Assembly (NCBI GenBank): GCA_965220465.1
Contig: CBDCPZ010000015.1
Coordinates: forward strand, 1 to 64,000
DNA length: 64,000 nucleotides
Direction of reading: 5' to 3'
From: JAHDHW01 sp965220465
GTDB taxonomy: Bacteria; Bacteroidota; Bacteroidia; Chitinophagales; Saprospiraceae
Part shown: in pieces, positions 1 through 9,692 of the stretch
How the letters are laid out: the number at the start of each line of letters is the position of its first letter
How positions within the stretch are numbered: the first letter of the stretch is position 1
Program-made: the position numbers and the translations under genes
The notes under the pieces: model-generated
What the model was told of the DNA's origin: nothing
The model's input: the letters and a program-made list of their open reading frames with translations, nothing else
The model's database searches: none

Positions 1-2570
1 GCTGAATCAACTGTAATCATAGATCAAAATATAGATACCCCAATTGCAGATGCCGGAAATAACGGAACGCTAACCTGCGATCTCAATGAAATTTCGCTGG
101 ATGGAAGCGCTTCGACCGGAAATAACCTATCCTTCGAATGGTTTAACCAGTCGGTTTTGGTTGGCAACCAGGCTATCATCCAGGTTTCCCAATCCGGGAT
201 TTATGATTTAATCGTCACCAACATCCAGAGTGGTTGTACCGCTGAGTCAAGCGTCGAAGTGATTCCAGATGATAATCTGCCAACGGCAATTGCCACTGCT
301 GAAGACATCCTTAACCTGCGAAACATACTGAAGTAACTATCGACGGAAGTACTTCTACGAGTATCAGCGGAAATATTGGATTCGAATGGCTGGACGAAGA
401 CAGCAATGTGATTTCAACACTAGAAAATGCAATTGACAGATGCAACCGGGAATTTATACCCTGATCGTCACCGACACCGACAATGGTTGTTCCATTTCAA
501 CAACAGTAGAAATCCAGCAGGATATCGAATTGCACCGATTGCAGAAGCAGGAAGCGATCAAACGCTGACTTGCAACGATACGGATGTTAACGCTTGACGG
601 AAGTGGCTCAACGGGTCAAAACCTAAGTTTTGAGTGGCAGCACGATGCAAGTGGAAATACGATTGCAAACAACAGCAACGTCACAACTGTGATGTCAGGA
701 GTGGAATTTATGTTGTAATTGTTACGAATACCGAACCAATGGCTGCACGGATACCGATGCAAGCGTTGAAGTGATGCCGGATACTAATTTACCGACTGCC
801 AATGCAGGAGCAGATGAAATACTGAATTGTGATATTATTGAAATCACCCTTGATGGAACTGCTTCGAGTACTGGCCCAAACATCGAATACGAATGGCAAA
901 ACAGTGGCGGAAGTACAATCGCTACAACGCAAACAACGATGATCAATTCCCCGGGAACTTACACCCTCATTGTTTTGGATACCGATAACAACTGCCAAAC
1001 CCAGGACCAGGTGGTGATCGGTCAGGATATCGAAACTCCGATTCCAAACATCGATTTTGTAGCCAACCAGGAAATTGATTGTAATAATTCAAGTATCGTG
1101 TTGGATGCAACAGGATCAGCTCCTTTTGGGACACTCAATTTTGAATGGACAACCGTCGATGGAGCAATTCTTTTAGGAGAAGACACCCCAAATCCTGAAA
1201 TGGGACAGGCAGGAACTTACACTTTAACGATCACAAATTCTGAAAACGGTTGTACACAAACAGAATCCATTGAAATTGTTGAAAACCTGGAAACGCCAAT
1301 TGTGACGATTAGCACTCCACAAATATTGACTTGTGATAATACCGAAACAGAGATCTATGCTTTTTGTGATATTGGCAGTGCAATCGTTTCCTGGTCAACC
1401 AGCAATGGAAACATTATTTCAGGGCAGGATAGCCTCGTGGCAACGATTGACCAGCCAGGTGATTTTATCATTTCGGTAATTAATATTGCAAACGGCTGTG
1501 AAACAACTGCTCAAACCACAGTCTTACAGGATATCACTCCTCCAACAGCAGTTGCGAATGCCGATGAAGAATTTGATTGTATCACCGAAAGTATTGTTTT
1601 AGATGGTAACGGTTCATCAGTTGGAAATTCATTCATTTATCAATGGTTTGGAAGTAGTCTAATCGACAGCAATACCAGTCTCAATCCAACGATATACATA
1701 GCAGGCAGCTATACTTTACAAGTCACCAATATTGAAAATGGTTGCACTCAAATGGCAACTATTTTGATAGAAGAAGATGATAATGTTCCAACAGCAGCGG
1801 AAGTTCTCGACAATGATCCGCTATGTTTTGGAGAAAGTGGAAGCATATCCATTTTATCCGTAACGGGTGGCCATGAGCCTTATTTGTATTCCATCGACGG
1901 AGGGCAGAATTTTAGCCCAGCAAATACTTTTTCAACGCTGGAGCCGGGCGATTACAATATTCTGATACAGGATGCCATTGGTTGCGAATATGAAGAAACG
2001 ATAAACATCCAAACACCAACGCTGGTCAATGTTTCACTCTTACCGGAGGTGGTTCTGCAATTGGGTCAGAATTACCAGATCACGGCTGTTTCAGGTATTC
2101 CGCTTTCTGAAATTGATACAATCATTTGGTCACCGGTTGAAGGTTTGAGCTGCACCAACTGCCTTGATCCTCGGGTAGAAAGTATTTTAAACGAAATAGA
2201 ATATTCCCTTACAATAATCAACGAAAATGGTTGCAAGGCAAGCGATCAGATTATGCTGAGAGTGGAGAAAACGAGGGAAGTTTTTATACCAAATGCCTTT
2301 TCACCGAACGATGACGGAACTAACGACAAGTTTATGATTTTTGCCAACAATGAAAAAATAAAGCAGATAAACACTTTCCAGGTTTATGACCGTTGGGGAG
2401 AGCAAATTTATCTGGCTGAAAATTTCGATCCAAATGACCCGGCTTTTGGCTGGGATGGAACGCTGAACGAAGAAAAACTCAACCCAGCCGTTTTTGTCTA
2501 TTTCGCAGAAATTGAATTTATCGACGGCGTAACGATTTTGTACAAAGGTGATGTGACGCTTGCAAAGTAA
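1..2570 (+). CDS. Gliding motility-associated C-terminal domain protein with PKD-like repeats (5' partial, frame-disrupted)
   Basis: This is the C-terminal part of a large surface protein that begins before the window. About seven repeats of roughly 85 residues are visible, each running from a 'P.A.AG.D..L.C' start through 'LDGS.S' and 'F.W' to 'G.YTL.VTN..NGC', which is PKD/Ig-like. A SprB-type repeat follows (around 1790-2020, 'GG..PY.YSIDGG'). The end is a gliding-motility C-terminal domain: 'FIPNAFSPNDDGTNDKF', 'VYDRWGEQIY', 'GWDGTLN', then a KGDVTLAK terminus. In this family that domain is the type B sorting signal for the type IX secretion system, so the protein is probably exported and attached to or released from the cell surface. 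Reading frame 1 is open from base 1 but stops at 334-336. Repeat-like coding continues in shifting frames until about 740, after which one frame is open to the stop at 2568-2570. Confidence 0.85.
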
Positions 2571-2621
2571 GATTTAGAAGTAATTTTGTAGTTGAGAAAG
2601 ATTGGTCTTGGAATATTTAAT

Positions 2622-4961
2622 TCAACTTTGAGTCAATATGTATTTAACAAGTTCTGCCGTCAAAGCTTTGCCTTTGGCTTGTTTTCTCACTTCATCGAAA
2701 GGAAAACGAAAGTCGCAGCCGGATTGCCATAAACTACAACCATAAGCTGTTTTTCCTTTGATTACTTTTCCTTTTTTACATTTTGGGCAAAGGACGGAAT
2801 CTGTTTCTTTTTTAGTCGTAGCAGGCTTTGAAGTTGTCGATCCTTTCACTTCCAAAGTTAAATCAAACTGATCATTGAATTTCAGCTTTCCGGTTAAGCT
2901 TTTTCCATTTTCCTTAAATCCTTTGAGTTGGACAGTCGATCCATATTTCATTAATCTGGCCAATTGTTTTTCAGGGATTTTCTTTGCTTTAAATTTAAAA
3001 GGTAAGCGAAAAGTACAATCTTCTTTCCATCGGCTGCAACCATACGCTGTGCTGCCTTTCAATAGTTTTCCTTTTCGACATTTCGGGCAGGCCATTTCTG
3101 AAAAAGGAATTTCTTTTGAAGGTTTTCTTTTTGATACTTTAGCAGGTTTTGGTTTAATTTCTGAAACAATTCGAGACTGGTTTTTTGCCATCCTGACTTC
3201 AACAACCAAATCACTCACCATGCTTTTCATGTCTGAAATAAACTGTTTTGGAGAATATTTTCCATCTTCGATTTCACGTAATTGTTTTTCCCATTGTCCT
3301 GTCAATTCCGCGGATTTCAGCAGATTATTTTGAATCGTATCAATCAATTGAATTCCCATCTCAGTAGGATGGATTTGTTTCTTTTTTCGTTCAATGTACC
3401 TTCGTTTGAAAAGCGTTTCGATGATATTGGCACGGGTAGATGGTCTTCCGATTCCGTTGGCTTTCATGAGGTCCCGCAATTCCTCGTCATCGACTTTTTT
3501 CCCAGCGGTTTCCATCGCCCGAAGAAGCATCGCTTCGGTGTAGGTTTTTGGCGCCTGGGTTTGCTTTTCTACCAATGAGGGTTCATGAGGACCTGTTTCC
3601 CCTTTTTTAAAAGTTGGCAGCACTTTTTCCTCGTCGTCTCCTTTCGATTTTGATGTATTTTTAGCAGTAGATTTTTTTGGTTTTGGTAAAACGACCCGCC
3701 AGCCTTCTTCCAGAATTTCTTTTCCCGTTGCTTTAAAAGTTACACCTTCTACCTCTCCGATTACAGTTGTGTTTGAAACAATACAATCCGGATAAAAAGC
3801 AGCAATAAAATGACGGGCAATGGCATCGTAGACATTTTGCTCGTTGGTTAAAAGATTTTTTTCAAAACCAGTTGGGATGATGGCGTGGTGATCGGTGACT
3901 TTTCCATCGTTAAAAACCTTGGGTGATTTTCGAATTTTTTTATTTAAAAGAGACTGGGTAAGTTGGCTGTACGATTTCATATTGCTTAAAATTCCCTGAA
4001 TCTTTGGATAAACATCGTTGGGCAAATAAGTGGTATCTACTCGAGGATAAGTCACCACTTTTTGTTCATAGAGCTTTTGTACGATTTTCAAAGTCATATC
4101 CGCGGAATAACTGAATCTCTTGTTGCAATAAACCTGCAAACTCGTCAGGTCAAATAATCTTGGAGGATATTCTTTTCCTTTCTTCTTTTCAAAAGAAACA
4201 ATAACGAATGGTTTTCCCTCCACTTGTTTTAATAAAGTTTCACCATCTTCCTTTTTTAAAAAGCGCCCTTTTTCACAATTGAAAACTACTTCCCGATACA
4301 AAGTTTGCAATTCCCAGAAAGGATGGGGAACGAAATTTTCAATTTCTTTGTGCCGTTCAACCAGCATCGCAAGAGTAGGAGTTTGGACTCTTCCGACGGA
4401 AAGCACTTGTTTGAAACCACCATATTTTAAAGTGTACAAACGCGTAGCATTCATGCCCAAAAGCCAATCTCCAATGGCACGGGAGCTCCCGGCATAATAC
4501 AAATTATCGAACTGACTTGCGTTTTTGAGGTTTTGAAAACCGTCTTTTATGGCCTCTGGAGTCAATGACGAAATCCAGAGCCTCAAAACTTTTCCTTTAT
4601 ATTTTGCTTCGTTGAGTACCCAGCGCTGGATCAACTCACCTTCTTGCCCGGCATCCCCGCAATTGATGACCAACTCAGCGGTCTTAAATAATTTTTTAAT
4701 CACTCCAAACTGTTTTTTGACGCCTTGATTCGAAATAAGTTTTGTTTCAAACTTTTCTGGAAGCATAGGGAGCGAATTCAAATCCCACTTTTTCCAGTGA
4801 GCCTGATAATCGTCTGGTGTTTTTAAGGTGCAAAAATGGCCGAAAGTCCAGGTGACCGCATAACCGTTGCCTTCAAAGTAGCCGTCCTTTCGGGACTTTG
4901 CTCCGAGGATAAAGGCAATTTCCTTTGCGACACTAGGTTTTTCTGCGATGCAGACTTTCAT
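2622..4961 (-). CDS. topB: DNA topoisomerase III (type IA)
   Basis: A 779-residue type IA topoisomerase that nicks and passes single strands to relax or decatenate DNA in the cytoplasm. The N-terminal Toprim domain shows AEKPS (Glu7) and the acidic motif CGDAGQEGE (Asp103, Glu107, Glu109), a variant of the usual DxDxEG. The catalytic tyrosine is Tyr305 in VVTYPRVDTTYLP. The core also has the VGRVQTPTLAML motif (about 189-201) and the GIGRPSTRA motif. The C-terminus carries two similar cysteine modules ('CPKCRKGKLLKGSTAYGCS' and 'CPKCKKGKVIKGKTAYGCS'), which are topoisomerase C-terminal repeats that probably bind DNA. The gene lies 73 bases downstream of truA on the same strand and may be co-transcribed with it. 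Length and motifs fit the TopB family well. Confidence 0.95.
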   Translation of the reverse strand: MKVCIAEKPSVAKEIAFILGAKSRKDGYFEGNGYAVTWTFGHFCTLKTPDDYQAHWKKWDLNSLPMLPEKFETKLISNQGVKKQFGVIKKLFKTAELVINCGDAGQEGELIQRWVLNEAKYKGKVLRLWISSLTPEAIKDGFQNLKNASQFDNLYYAGSSRAIGDWLLGMNATRLYTLKYGGFKQVLSVGRVQTPTLAMLVERHKEIENFVPHPFWELQTLYREVVFNCEKGRFLKKEDGETLLKQVEGKPFVIVSFEKKKGKEYPPRLFDLTSLQVYCNKRFSYSADMTLKIVQKLYEQKVVTYPRVDTTYLPNDVYPKIQGILSNMKSYSQLTQSLLNKKIRKSPKVFNDGKVTDHHAIIPTGFEKNLLTNEQNVYDAIARHFIAAFYPDCIVSNTTVIGEVEGVTFKATGKEILEEGWRVVLPKPKKSTAKNTSKSKGDDEEKVLPTFKKGETGPHEPSLVEKQTQAPKTYTEAMLLRAMETAGKKVDDEELRDLMKANGIGRPSTRANIIETLFKRRYIERKKKQIHPTEMGIQLIDTIQNNLLKSAELTGQWEKQLREIEDGKYSPKQFISDMKSMVSDLVVEVRMAKNQSRIVSEIKPKPAKVSKRKPSKEIPFSEMACPKCRKGKLLKGSTAYGCSRWKEDCTFRLPFKFKAKKIPEKQLARLMKYGSTVQLKGFKENGKSLTGKLKFNDQFDLTLEVKGSTTSKPATTKKETDSVLCPKCKKGKVIKGKTAYGCSLWQSGCDFRFPFDEVRKQAKGKALTAELVKYILTQS

Positions 4962-5034
4962 TGAAAAAGGAGCTTAATGATTGGAACATATTGTTCGTTG
5001 ACAAATTTATAAAAAACTTCTCTCGATTTTTTAT

Positions 5035-5844
5035 TTAAACAGTTTGCCACGTGTTATCCAATTGATTTTCGAGCATTTTTGAAAAATCACTTCTTTGTTC
5101 CAAATTCAGGTATTGGTATTCTACTTTTGAAAGATAAAGTCCTTGCGGATAAGCTAATTTGTTGGTGTATTTTATTTGTCCCCCGTTTAAACCATTCGCT
5201 AATTCTTCAACAGATAGTTTACCTGCTCCGATTTCTAATAACCTTCTGATTATCGATCTGATCATTCCCCGTAAAAATCGATTGGAGGATATTTGAAATC
5301 GCAATCGATCTTCTTTTTCATTGATAAAAAGCTGTGCGTTCGAAACTTCACAAATCGTTGATAGATAAACATCTGGAGCCAGACAGAGCGAATGGTAGTC
5401 TTTGTGTTCTGTGAAAAGGGTCGCTGCCTTTTTCATTTTATCATAATCAAAGTTTTTCAGTGAATACAAAGTACTGAAATTGCTTAAAAAGGGATCTTTA
5501 TAAAAATGGATAAAGTAATCATAGGTTCTTTTTATAGCATCAAGTTGTGCATTTGCTCTGTCGTGGACGGGGATAATATCAAATACGGCGATATCATCCG
5601 GCAGCATTTTATTGATCCGGAAAACGAAGTCAAAATCAATTTCTTTTTTATAATTAAAATGCAAAAAATACTGACTGGCATGAACCTGCGCATCTGTTCT
5701 CCCACATCCGTGGATAATGATTCGTTGATTCAGCATTTTGGAAAGCATAGTTTCCAAAACGGCTTGCACACTATTGACATTGATTTGCCTTTGCCAGCCT
5801 CGGTAAGCAGCTCCGTTGTATCCAAGATGTAGAAAATACCTCAT
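5035..5844 (-). CDS. truA: tRNA pseudouridine synthase A
   Basis: A 269-residue TruA, which converts uridines 38-40 in the anticodon stem-loop of tRNAs to pseudouridine. The N-terminus has the expected GYNGAAYRGWQRQ segment, and the catalytic Asp51 lies in GCGRTDAQVHASQYFLHF. The family motif is usually GRTDAGVHA, so the glycine after Ala52 is replaced by glutamine. A second motif near the C-terminus, NRFLRGMIRSIIRRLLEIG, matches the conserved F-LxxMVRxIVGxLxxxG block. Length is normal. The gene is transcribed away from the NagX-like gene at 5946 and sits just upstream of topB, so the 100-base gap to 5946 must hold divergent promoters. Identification is firm; activity with the Gly-to-Gln change is assumed. 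Confidence 0.93.
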   Translation of the reverse strand: MRYFLHLGYNGAAYRGWQRQINVNSVQAVLETMLSKMLNQRIIIHGCGRTDAQVHASQYFLHFNYKKEIDFDFVFRINKMLPDDIAVFDIIPVHDRANAQLDAIKRTYDYFIHFYKDPFLSNFSTLYSLKNFDYDKMKKAATLFTEHKDYHSLCLAPDVYLSTICEVSNAQLFINEKEDRLRFQISSNRFLRGMIRSIIRRLLEIGAGKLSVEELANGLNGGQIKYTNKLAYPQGLYLSKVEYQYLNLEQRSDFSKMLENQLDNTWQTV

Positions 5845-5945
5845 GCTGCAAAGGACGTTATTTTTTTGTCATGCTGAAAACTTAAGGGTTCGTTTAATTG
5901 CAAACAAATAAAAAAGTGTAAATTAATCCATCCAATACGAAAACG

Positions 5946-7049
5946 ATGAAAAGATTTAAGGCACTTGATATTTTTAGAGGAATGATAATCTGCCTGATGA
6001 TCATTGTCAACACTCCAGGAGACTGGGATTTCGTTTTCGCACCACTCAATCACGCCAATTGGCATGGATTTACACCGACGGACTTAGTGTTCCCATCCTT
6101 TCTTTTTGCAGTTGGTAATGCCTTTGCTTTCGTGAAAAACCGTTGGACTGATAAGACTTTGGGAGATGTATTTGGAAAGATTCTGAAACGGACGATCATT
6201 ATTTTTCTATTGGGTTATACGATGTATTGGATTCCGTTTTTCAAATGGACAGAGGCAGGAGATTTGACTTTTATTCCATTCCATGAAACCAGAATTTTAG
6301 GCGTTTTACAACGAATCGCTTTGTGTTATTTTGTAGCTGCGATCATGATTTTTTACCTGTCAAATCGACAATTACTGATTTGGTCCGCTGCGTTTTTATT
6401 TGGCTATTGGAGCTTAATGGCTGGTTTTGGAGATTATACCTTAGAGGATAATTTTGTCAGGACAATTGACCGTATCTTGCTGGGAGATAGTCATTTATAC
6501 GGTGGAGACGGTTTACCATTCGACCCTGAAGGTTTGCTGAGTACGATCCCTTCGATTGTAAATGTAATCGGCGGATATCTCGCCGGTGTTTTTATTATTA
6601 ATGGCGGGATGAACTATGAAAAATTAGCCAAACTGTTGATGGTTGGAGCAGTGCTTTGCGGTTTGGCGTATTTGTGGAATCTTAGTTTTCCGATCAATAA
6701 AAAACTGTGGACAAGTTCTTTTGTAATTTTAACAATCGGACTTGATTTGATCCTGCTTTGCCTGATTATGTACACGACCGAGTTTCTGAAAAAGCCAGTC
6801 AATTATAATTTCTTTGAAGTTTTTGGCAAAAATCCATTGTTCATTTATTTGCTTTCAGAATACCTGGCGATTGGGATGCATTTTATCAGAGTCGATGGTG
6901 AGCAATCACTTTACAATTATGTTTATGTAAATGGGTTTAGCTGGATTGGCCCTTATTTAGGATCCTTCGCTTTCGCTTTGGCCGTGATGTTTGTTTGCTG
7001 GCTGGCAGGCTGGTGGCTCTCCAAAAAGAATATTTATATCAAGGTGTAG
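5946..7049 (+). CDS. HGSNAT/NagX-like membrane acyltransferase (DUF5009-type)
   Basis: A 367-residue polytopic inner-membrane protein. The N-terminus 'RFKALDIFRGMIICLMIIVN' with 'WHGFTPTDLVFPSFLFAVG' is the signature of the heparan-alpha-glucosaminide N-acetyltransferase/NagX family (DUF5009 or YeiB-like), which moves acetyl groups across a membrane onto amino sugars. I count about ten hydrophobic segments spread along the chain. The histidine in NHANWHGF corresponds to the region holding the active-site His in the family. The next gene, a DUF1080 lipoprotein, starts 29 bases downstream on the same strand, suggesting a two-gene unit for sugar handling in the envelope. Substrate cannot be read from sequence. 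Confidence 0.85.
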   Translation: MKRFKALDIFRGMIICLMIIVNTPGDWDFVFAPLNHANWHGFTPTDLVFPSFLFAVGNAFAFVKNRWTDKTLGDVFGKILKRTIIIFLLGYTMYWIPFFKWTEAGDLTFIPFHETRILGVLQRIALCYFVAAIMIFYLSNRQLLIWSAAFLFGYWSLMAGFGDYTLEDNFVRTIDRILLGDSHLYGGDGLPFDPEGLLSTIPSIVNVIGGYLAGVFIINGGMNYEKLAKLLMVGAVLCGLAYLWNLSFPINKKLWTSSFVILTIGLDLILLCLIMYTTEFLKKPVNYNFFEVFGKNPLFIYLLSEYLAIGMHFIRVDGEQSLYNYVYVNGFSWIGPYLGSFAFALAVMFVCWLAGWWLSKKNIYIKV

Positions 7050-7078
7050 AAATGACTTTCTATAAAAAAAATTATTGA

Positions 7079-7875
7079 ATGATGAAAAATCTGATATTGC
7101 TGATGTTGTTATTTTTTGTGTTCGGATGCAATTCTGCTATTAAAAAAAAGGAGCAGGAAAATGAACAGACAGAACATTGGATTTCCCTTTTCAATGGGAA
7201 AGACCTCAGCGGTTGGACTCCAAAATTTAGCAAATACGAACTTGGAGTTAATTTTAAAAACACCTTTCAGGTGAAAGACAGTGTTTTAAAAGTGAATTAT
7301 GATGGCTATGAAGCTTTCGATCGAGAGTTTGGGCATCTTTTTTATAAAGACAAATTTTCGCATTACCGGCTAAAATTAGAATATCGTTTTATTGGGAATC
7401 AGGTTAAAGATGGTCCTGGCTGGGCTTTCAAAAATAGCGGAGCCATGTTTCACTGTCAAGCTCCTGAAACGATGCTCGTAAACCAGGAATTTCCAGTTTG
7501 CCTGGAAGCTCAGTTTTGGGAGGGAATGGAACGGATGATCGTCCAACGATGAACCTTTGTACGCCCGCCACCAATGTGGTCATGGGAGATACGCTTACCA
7601 CAAAGCATTGCATAGATTCCGGTTCGAAAACCTTTCACGGCGAAGAGTGGGTGGCGATTGAAATTTTAGTTTTAGGAGATAGTCTCATTCAACATTTTGT
7701 AAATGGAGAAACGGTGCTGGAATATAAAAATCCACAGATTGGGGGAGGATATATTCCGGAAGGTTTTCCCGATCCTGAAGGTACATTGGTCAATGAAGGT
7801 TTTATCTCTTTGCAGGCTGAAAGCCATCCTGTAGAATTTCGAAAAATTGAGTTACTGAATCTTTCGAAGCATTAA
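7079..7875 (+). CDS. DUF1080 (3-keto-disaccharide hydrolase-like) lipoprotein, frameshifted
   Basis: A lipoprotein with signal peptide and lipobox (LLFFVFGCNSA) and a DUF1080 fold, often annotated as 3-keto-disaccharide hydrolase: 'WISLFNGKDLSGWTPKF' near the start, then 'YRLKLEYRF', 'NSGAMFHC' and 'EFPVCLEAQF'. The first frame runs 7079-7552 and the rest of the domain ('GGNGTDDRPTMNLCTPATN', 'WVAIEILVLGDSLIQHFVNG', 'GFISLQAESHPVEFRKIELL') is in another frame ending at 7875. Adding one T to the T-run at 7514-7517 restores a continuous protein of about 265 residues (CAG TTT TTG GGA GGG), which fits the family. The break is therefore a single-base deletion in a homopolymer, either a sequencing error or a recent mutation. 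The gene follows the NagX-like gene by 29 bases. Confidence 0.85.
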
Positions 7876-7899
7876 TCTTTTGTGATAAACCCTTTTGGC

Positions 7900-9519
7900 C
7901 TATACGGTCATTGCAGCAGTGATCGCATCTGCTACAGAAATTTCTTCCGGAACGACATGATTTGCACCAAGTTTTTGTAGTTGATCGGCTTCCCCTTCAT
8001 ATTTTGTCCGTACAACGATATTTGCGTTGTGATTGAGTTTTCTGATTTTAATCGTAATATCTTCAGCCATTGCAGCTTCAGGAACTGTGATTATCACTTG
8101 CTTTGCAGCTTCAACAGCCGCTCTTTTTAAGACTTCATCATCTTTCGCATTGCCGATAAAAACCTGAGCATAAGAGCTATCTTCCTCTTCAATATTTCTT
8201 TCATTTAATTCTATTACAGCCAATTGCATATTCTTTTTTGATAAAAATTTAGCTATTCTTCGACCCCCTGGCCCAAAGCCAATAATTATGGTGTGATCGA
8301 CAAGTGTACAAGTATTTGGAAGACAGATTTTGTCGTCAAGCTTGTTCATCCAACTACTCCAAAAAGGAATTTTTACAATGTATTCTGCAATTTTGGGGGC
8401 ATGGCTGATCATAATTGCTGAAGAAACCATAGACATGATTGAGATCGACAAAAACGCCTGATAGTTGAAGTCGTTAAGGATTTGGCCTTCCAGCCCTACC
8501 TTTGACAATATAAAAGCAAATTCACCAACCTGGCAAAGTACCAAACCACTGACGACGGCATTTCTAATCCCGATATTTAAATAAAAAGCAGTTGGAGCGA
8601 CGATAAGAAATTTAACAAGCATCACCAAAGCGGTTATTCCTATCAAAAGCCAAAAATTTTCAAAGACAAATTGCAAATTCAGAAGCATTCCAACTGAAAT
8701 AAAAAAGATCGCTGTGAACACCTTTTTAAAAGGCATGATATTTTTTAAAGCTTCAAAACTGTATTCCGATTCCGAGATTATCAAGCCAGCCAAAAAAGCA
8801 CCTAAAGCCAGTTTCAAGCCTAAAAGTTGAGTAATAAATGCGGTAGCAAAACAAATAACAATTATTGTGATCAAGAATAACTCCTGATTATGGGTATGAA
8901 CGATACTTCGAATTAATGGCGGAATGATTTTCCGGGCAGCAAATACGACGACAAAAATGAACAAAACACCCAAAATGATTTTACCAATTGATTTAGATTC
9001 TGTGCCGCCGCTTTGGGTCAGATAGGGCGTGAGCAACATCATTGGGATAATGATAATATCCTGAAAAATGAGAATAGAAACAGATGTTTTTCCAAAAAGA
9101 GTGTTCATCCAGCCTTTTTCCTGAAAAAGCTGTAAAACAATTGCGGTGCTGCTCATTGCAAAAAGCATCCCTACGAAAATTGCCTGATTGACTCCCAACC
9201 CTAAAAAAAAAGCTCCTATAAAAAACAAAATGATACTCAATGCTACTTGAACCGAACCACCGATAAGCACATACTTTTTAGATTCCATCAGTTTGTCCAA
9301 AGAAAATTCAATTCCGATCGAAAAAAGCAATAAAAGAATACCAATCTCAGCCATAACTTCTACATCCTCAGCAGCTGGGATCAACTCAATTCCGTAGGGT
9401 CCGACAAGCACACCGGCTGTCAAAAATCCAACAATTGATGGCAATTTTAATTTTGTGCTTATAAAAAGAACAACAGCAGAAATCGACAAAATAATGATGA
9501 GGTCGGTGAGTATATGCAT
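7900..9519 (-). CDS. Kef-type cation:proton antiporter (CPA2 family) with RCK domain
   Basis: A 539-residue monovalent cation:H+ antiporter of the CPA2/KefB type. About 12 hydrophobic segments fill residues 1-390, including 'VGFLTAGVLVGPYGIELIPA' and 'LALGAFLAGLIISES', typical of the Na+/H+ exchanger fold. The C-terminal third is a TrkA-N/RCK nucleotide-binding domain starting 'HTIIIGFGPGGRRIAKFLSK' (GxGxxG Rossmann motif) with 'AVIELN' and 'GNAKDDEVLKRAAVEAAKQV'. It probably exchanges K+ or Na+ for protons across the inner membrane under control of NAD(H) or a similar ligand. No KefF/KefG ancillary gene is next to it. It converges on the DUF1080 gene with only 24 bases between stops. Confidence 0.9.
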   Translation of the reverse strand: MHILTDLIIILSISAVVLFISTKLKLPSIVGFLTAGVLVGPYGIELIPAAEDVEVMAEIGILLLLFSIGIEFSLDKLMESKKYVLIGGSVQVALSIILFFIGAFFLGLGVNQAIFVGMLFAMSSTAIVLQLFQEKGWMNTLFGKTSVSILIFQDIIIIPMMLLTPYLTQSGGTESKSIGKIILGVLFIFVVVFAARKIIPPLIRSIVHTHNQELFLITIIVICFATAFITQLLGLKLALGAFLAGLIISESEYSFEALKNIMPFKKVFTAIFFISVGMLLNLQFVFENFWLLIGITALVMLVKFLIVAPTAFYLNIGIRNAVVSGLVLCQVGEFAFILSKVGLEGQILNDFNYQAFLSISIMSMVSSAIMISHAPKIAEYIVKIPFWSSWMNKLDDKICLPNTCTLVDHTIIIGFGPGGRRIAKFLSKKNMQLAVIELNERNIEEEDSSYAQVFIGNAKDDEVLKRAAVEAAKQVIITVPEAAMAEDITIKIRKLNHNANIVVRTKYEGEADQLQKLGANHVVPEEISVADAITAAMTV

Positions 9520-9692
9520 ATTTATAGTTGAAAAACAAAAGGGTTTGTTATGAAAACTTCGGAGAATAATTTCTGAAAATTATCAGGTAATAATACAAAT
9601 TTTTCAAAGTATAGTTGTGATATTTATGAGATATCTGAGCTTATTATTTAAAGTTTAAGATTTGAAAAATTACTTAATTCAAAAAATCGAAA

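Noticed and set aside
2875..3578. Open frames on the plus strand inside topB
   Set aside because: They are the antisense shadow of a well-supported gene and have no motifs of their own.
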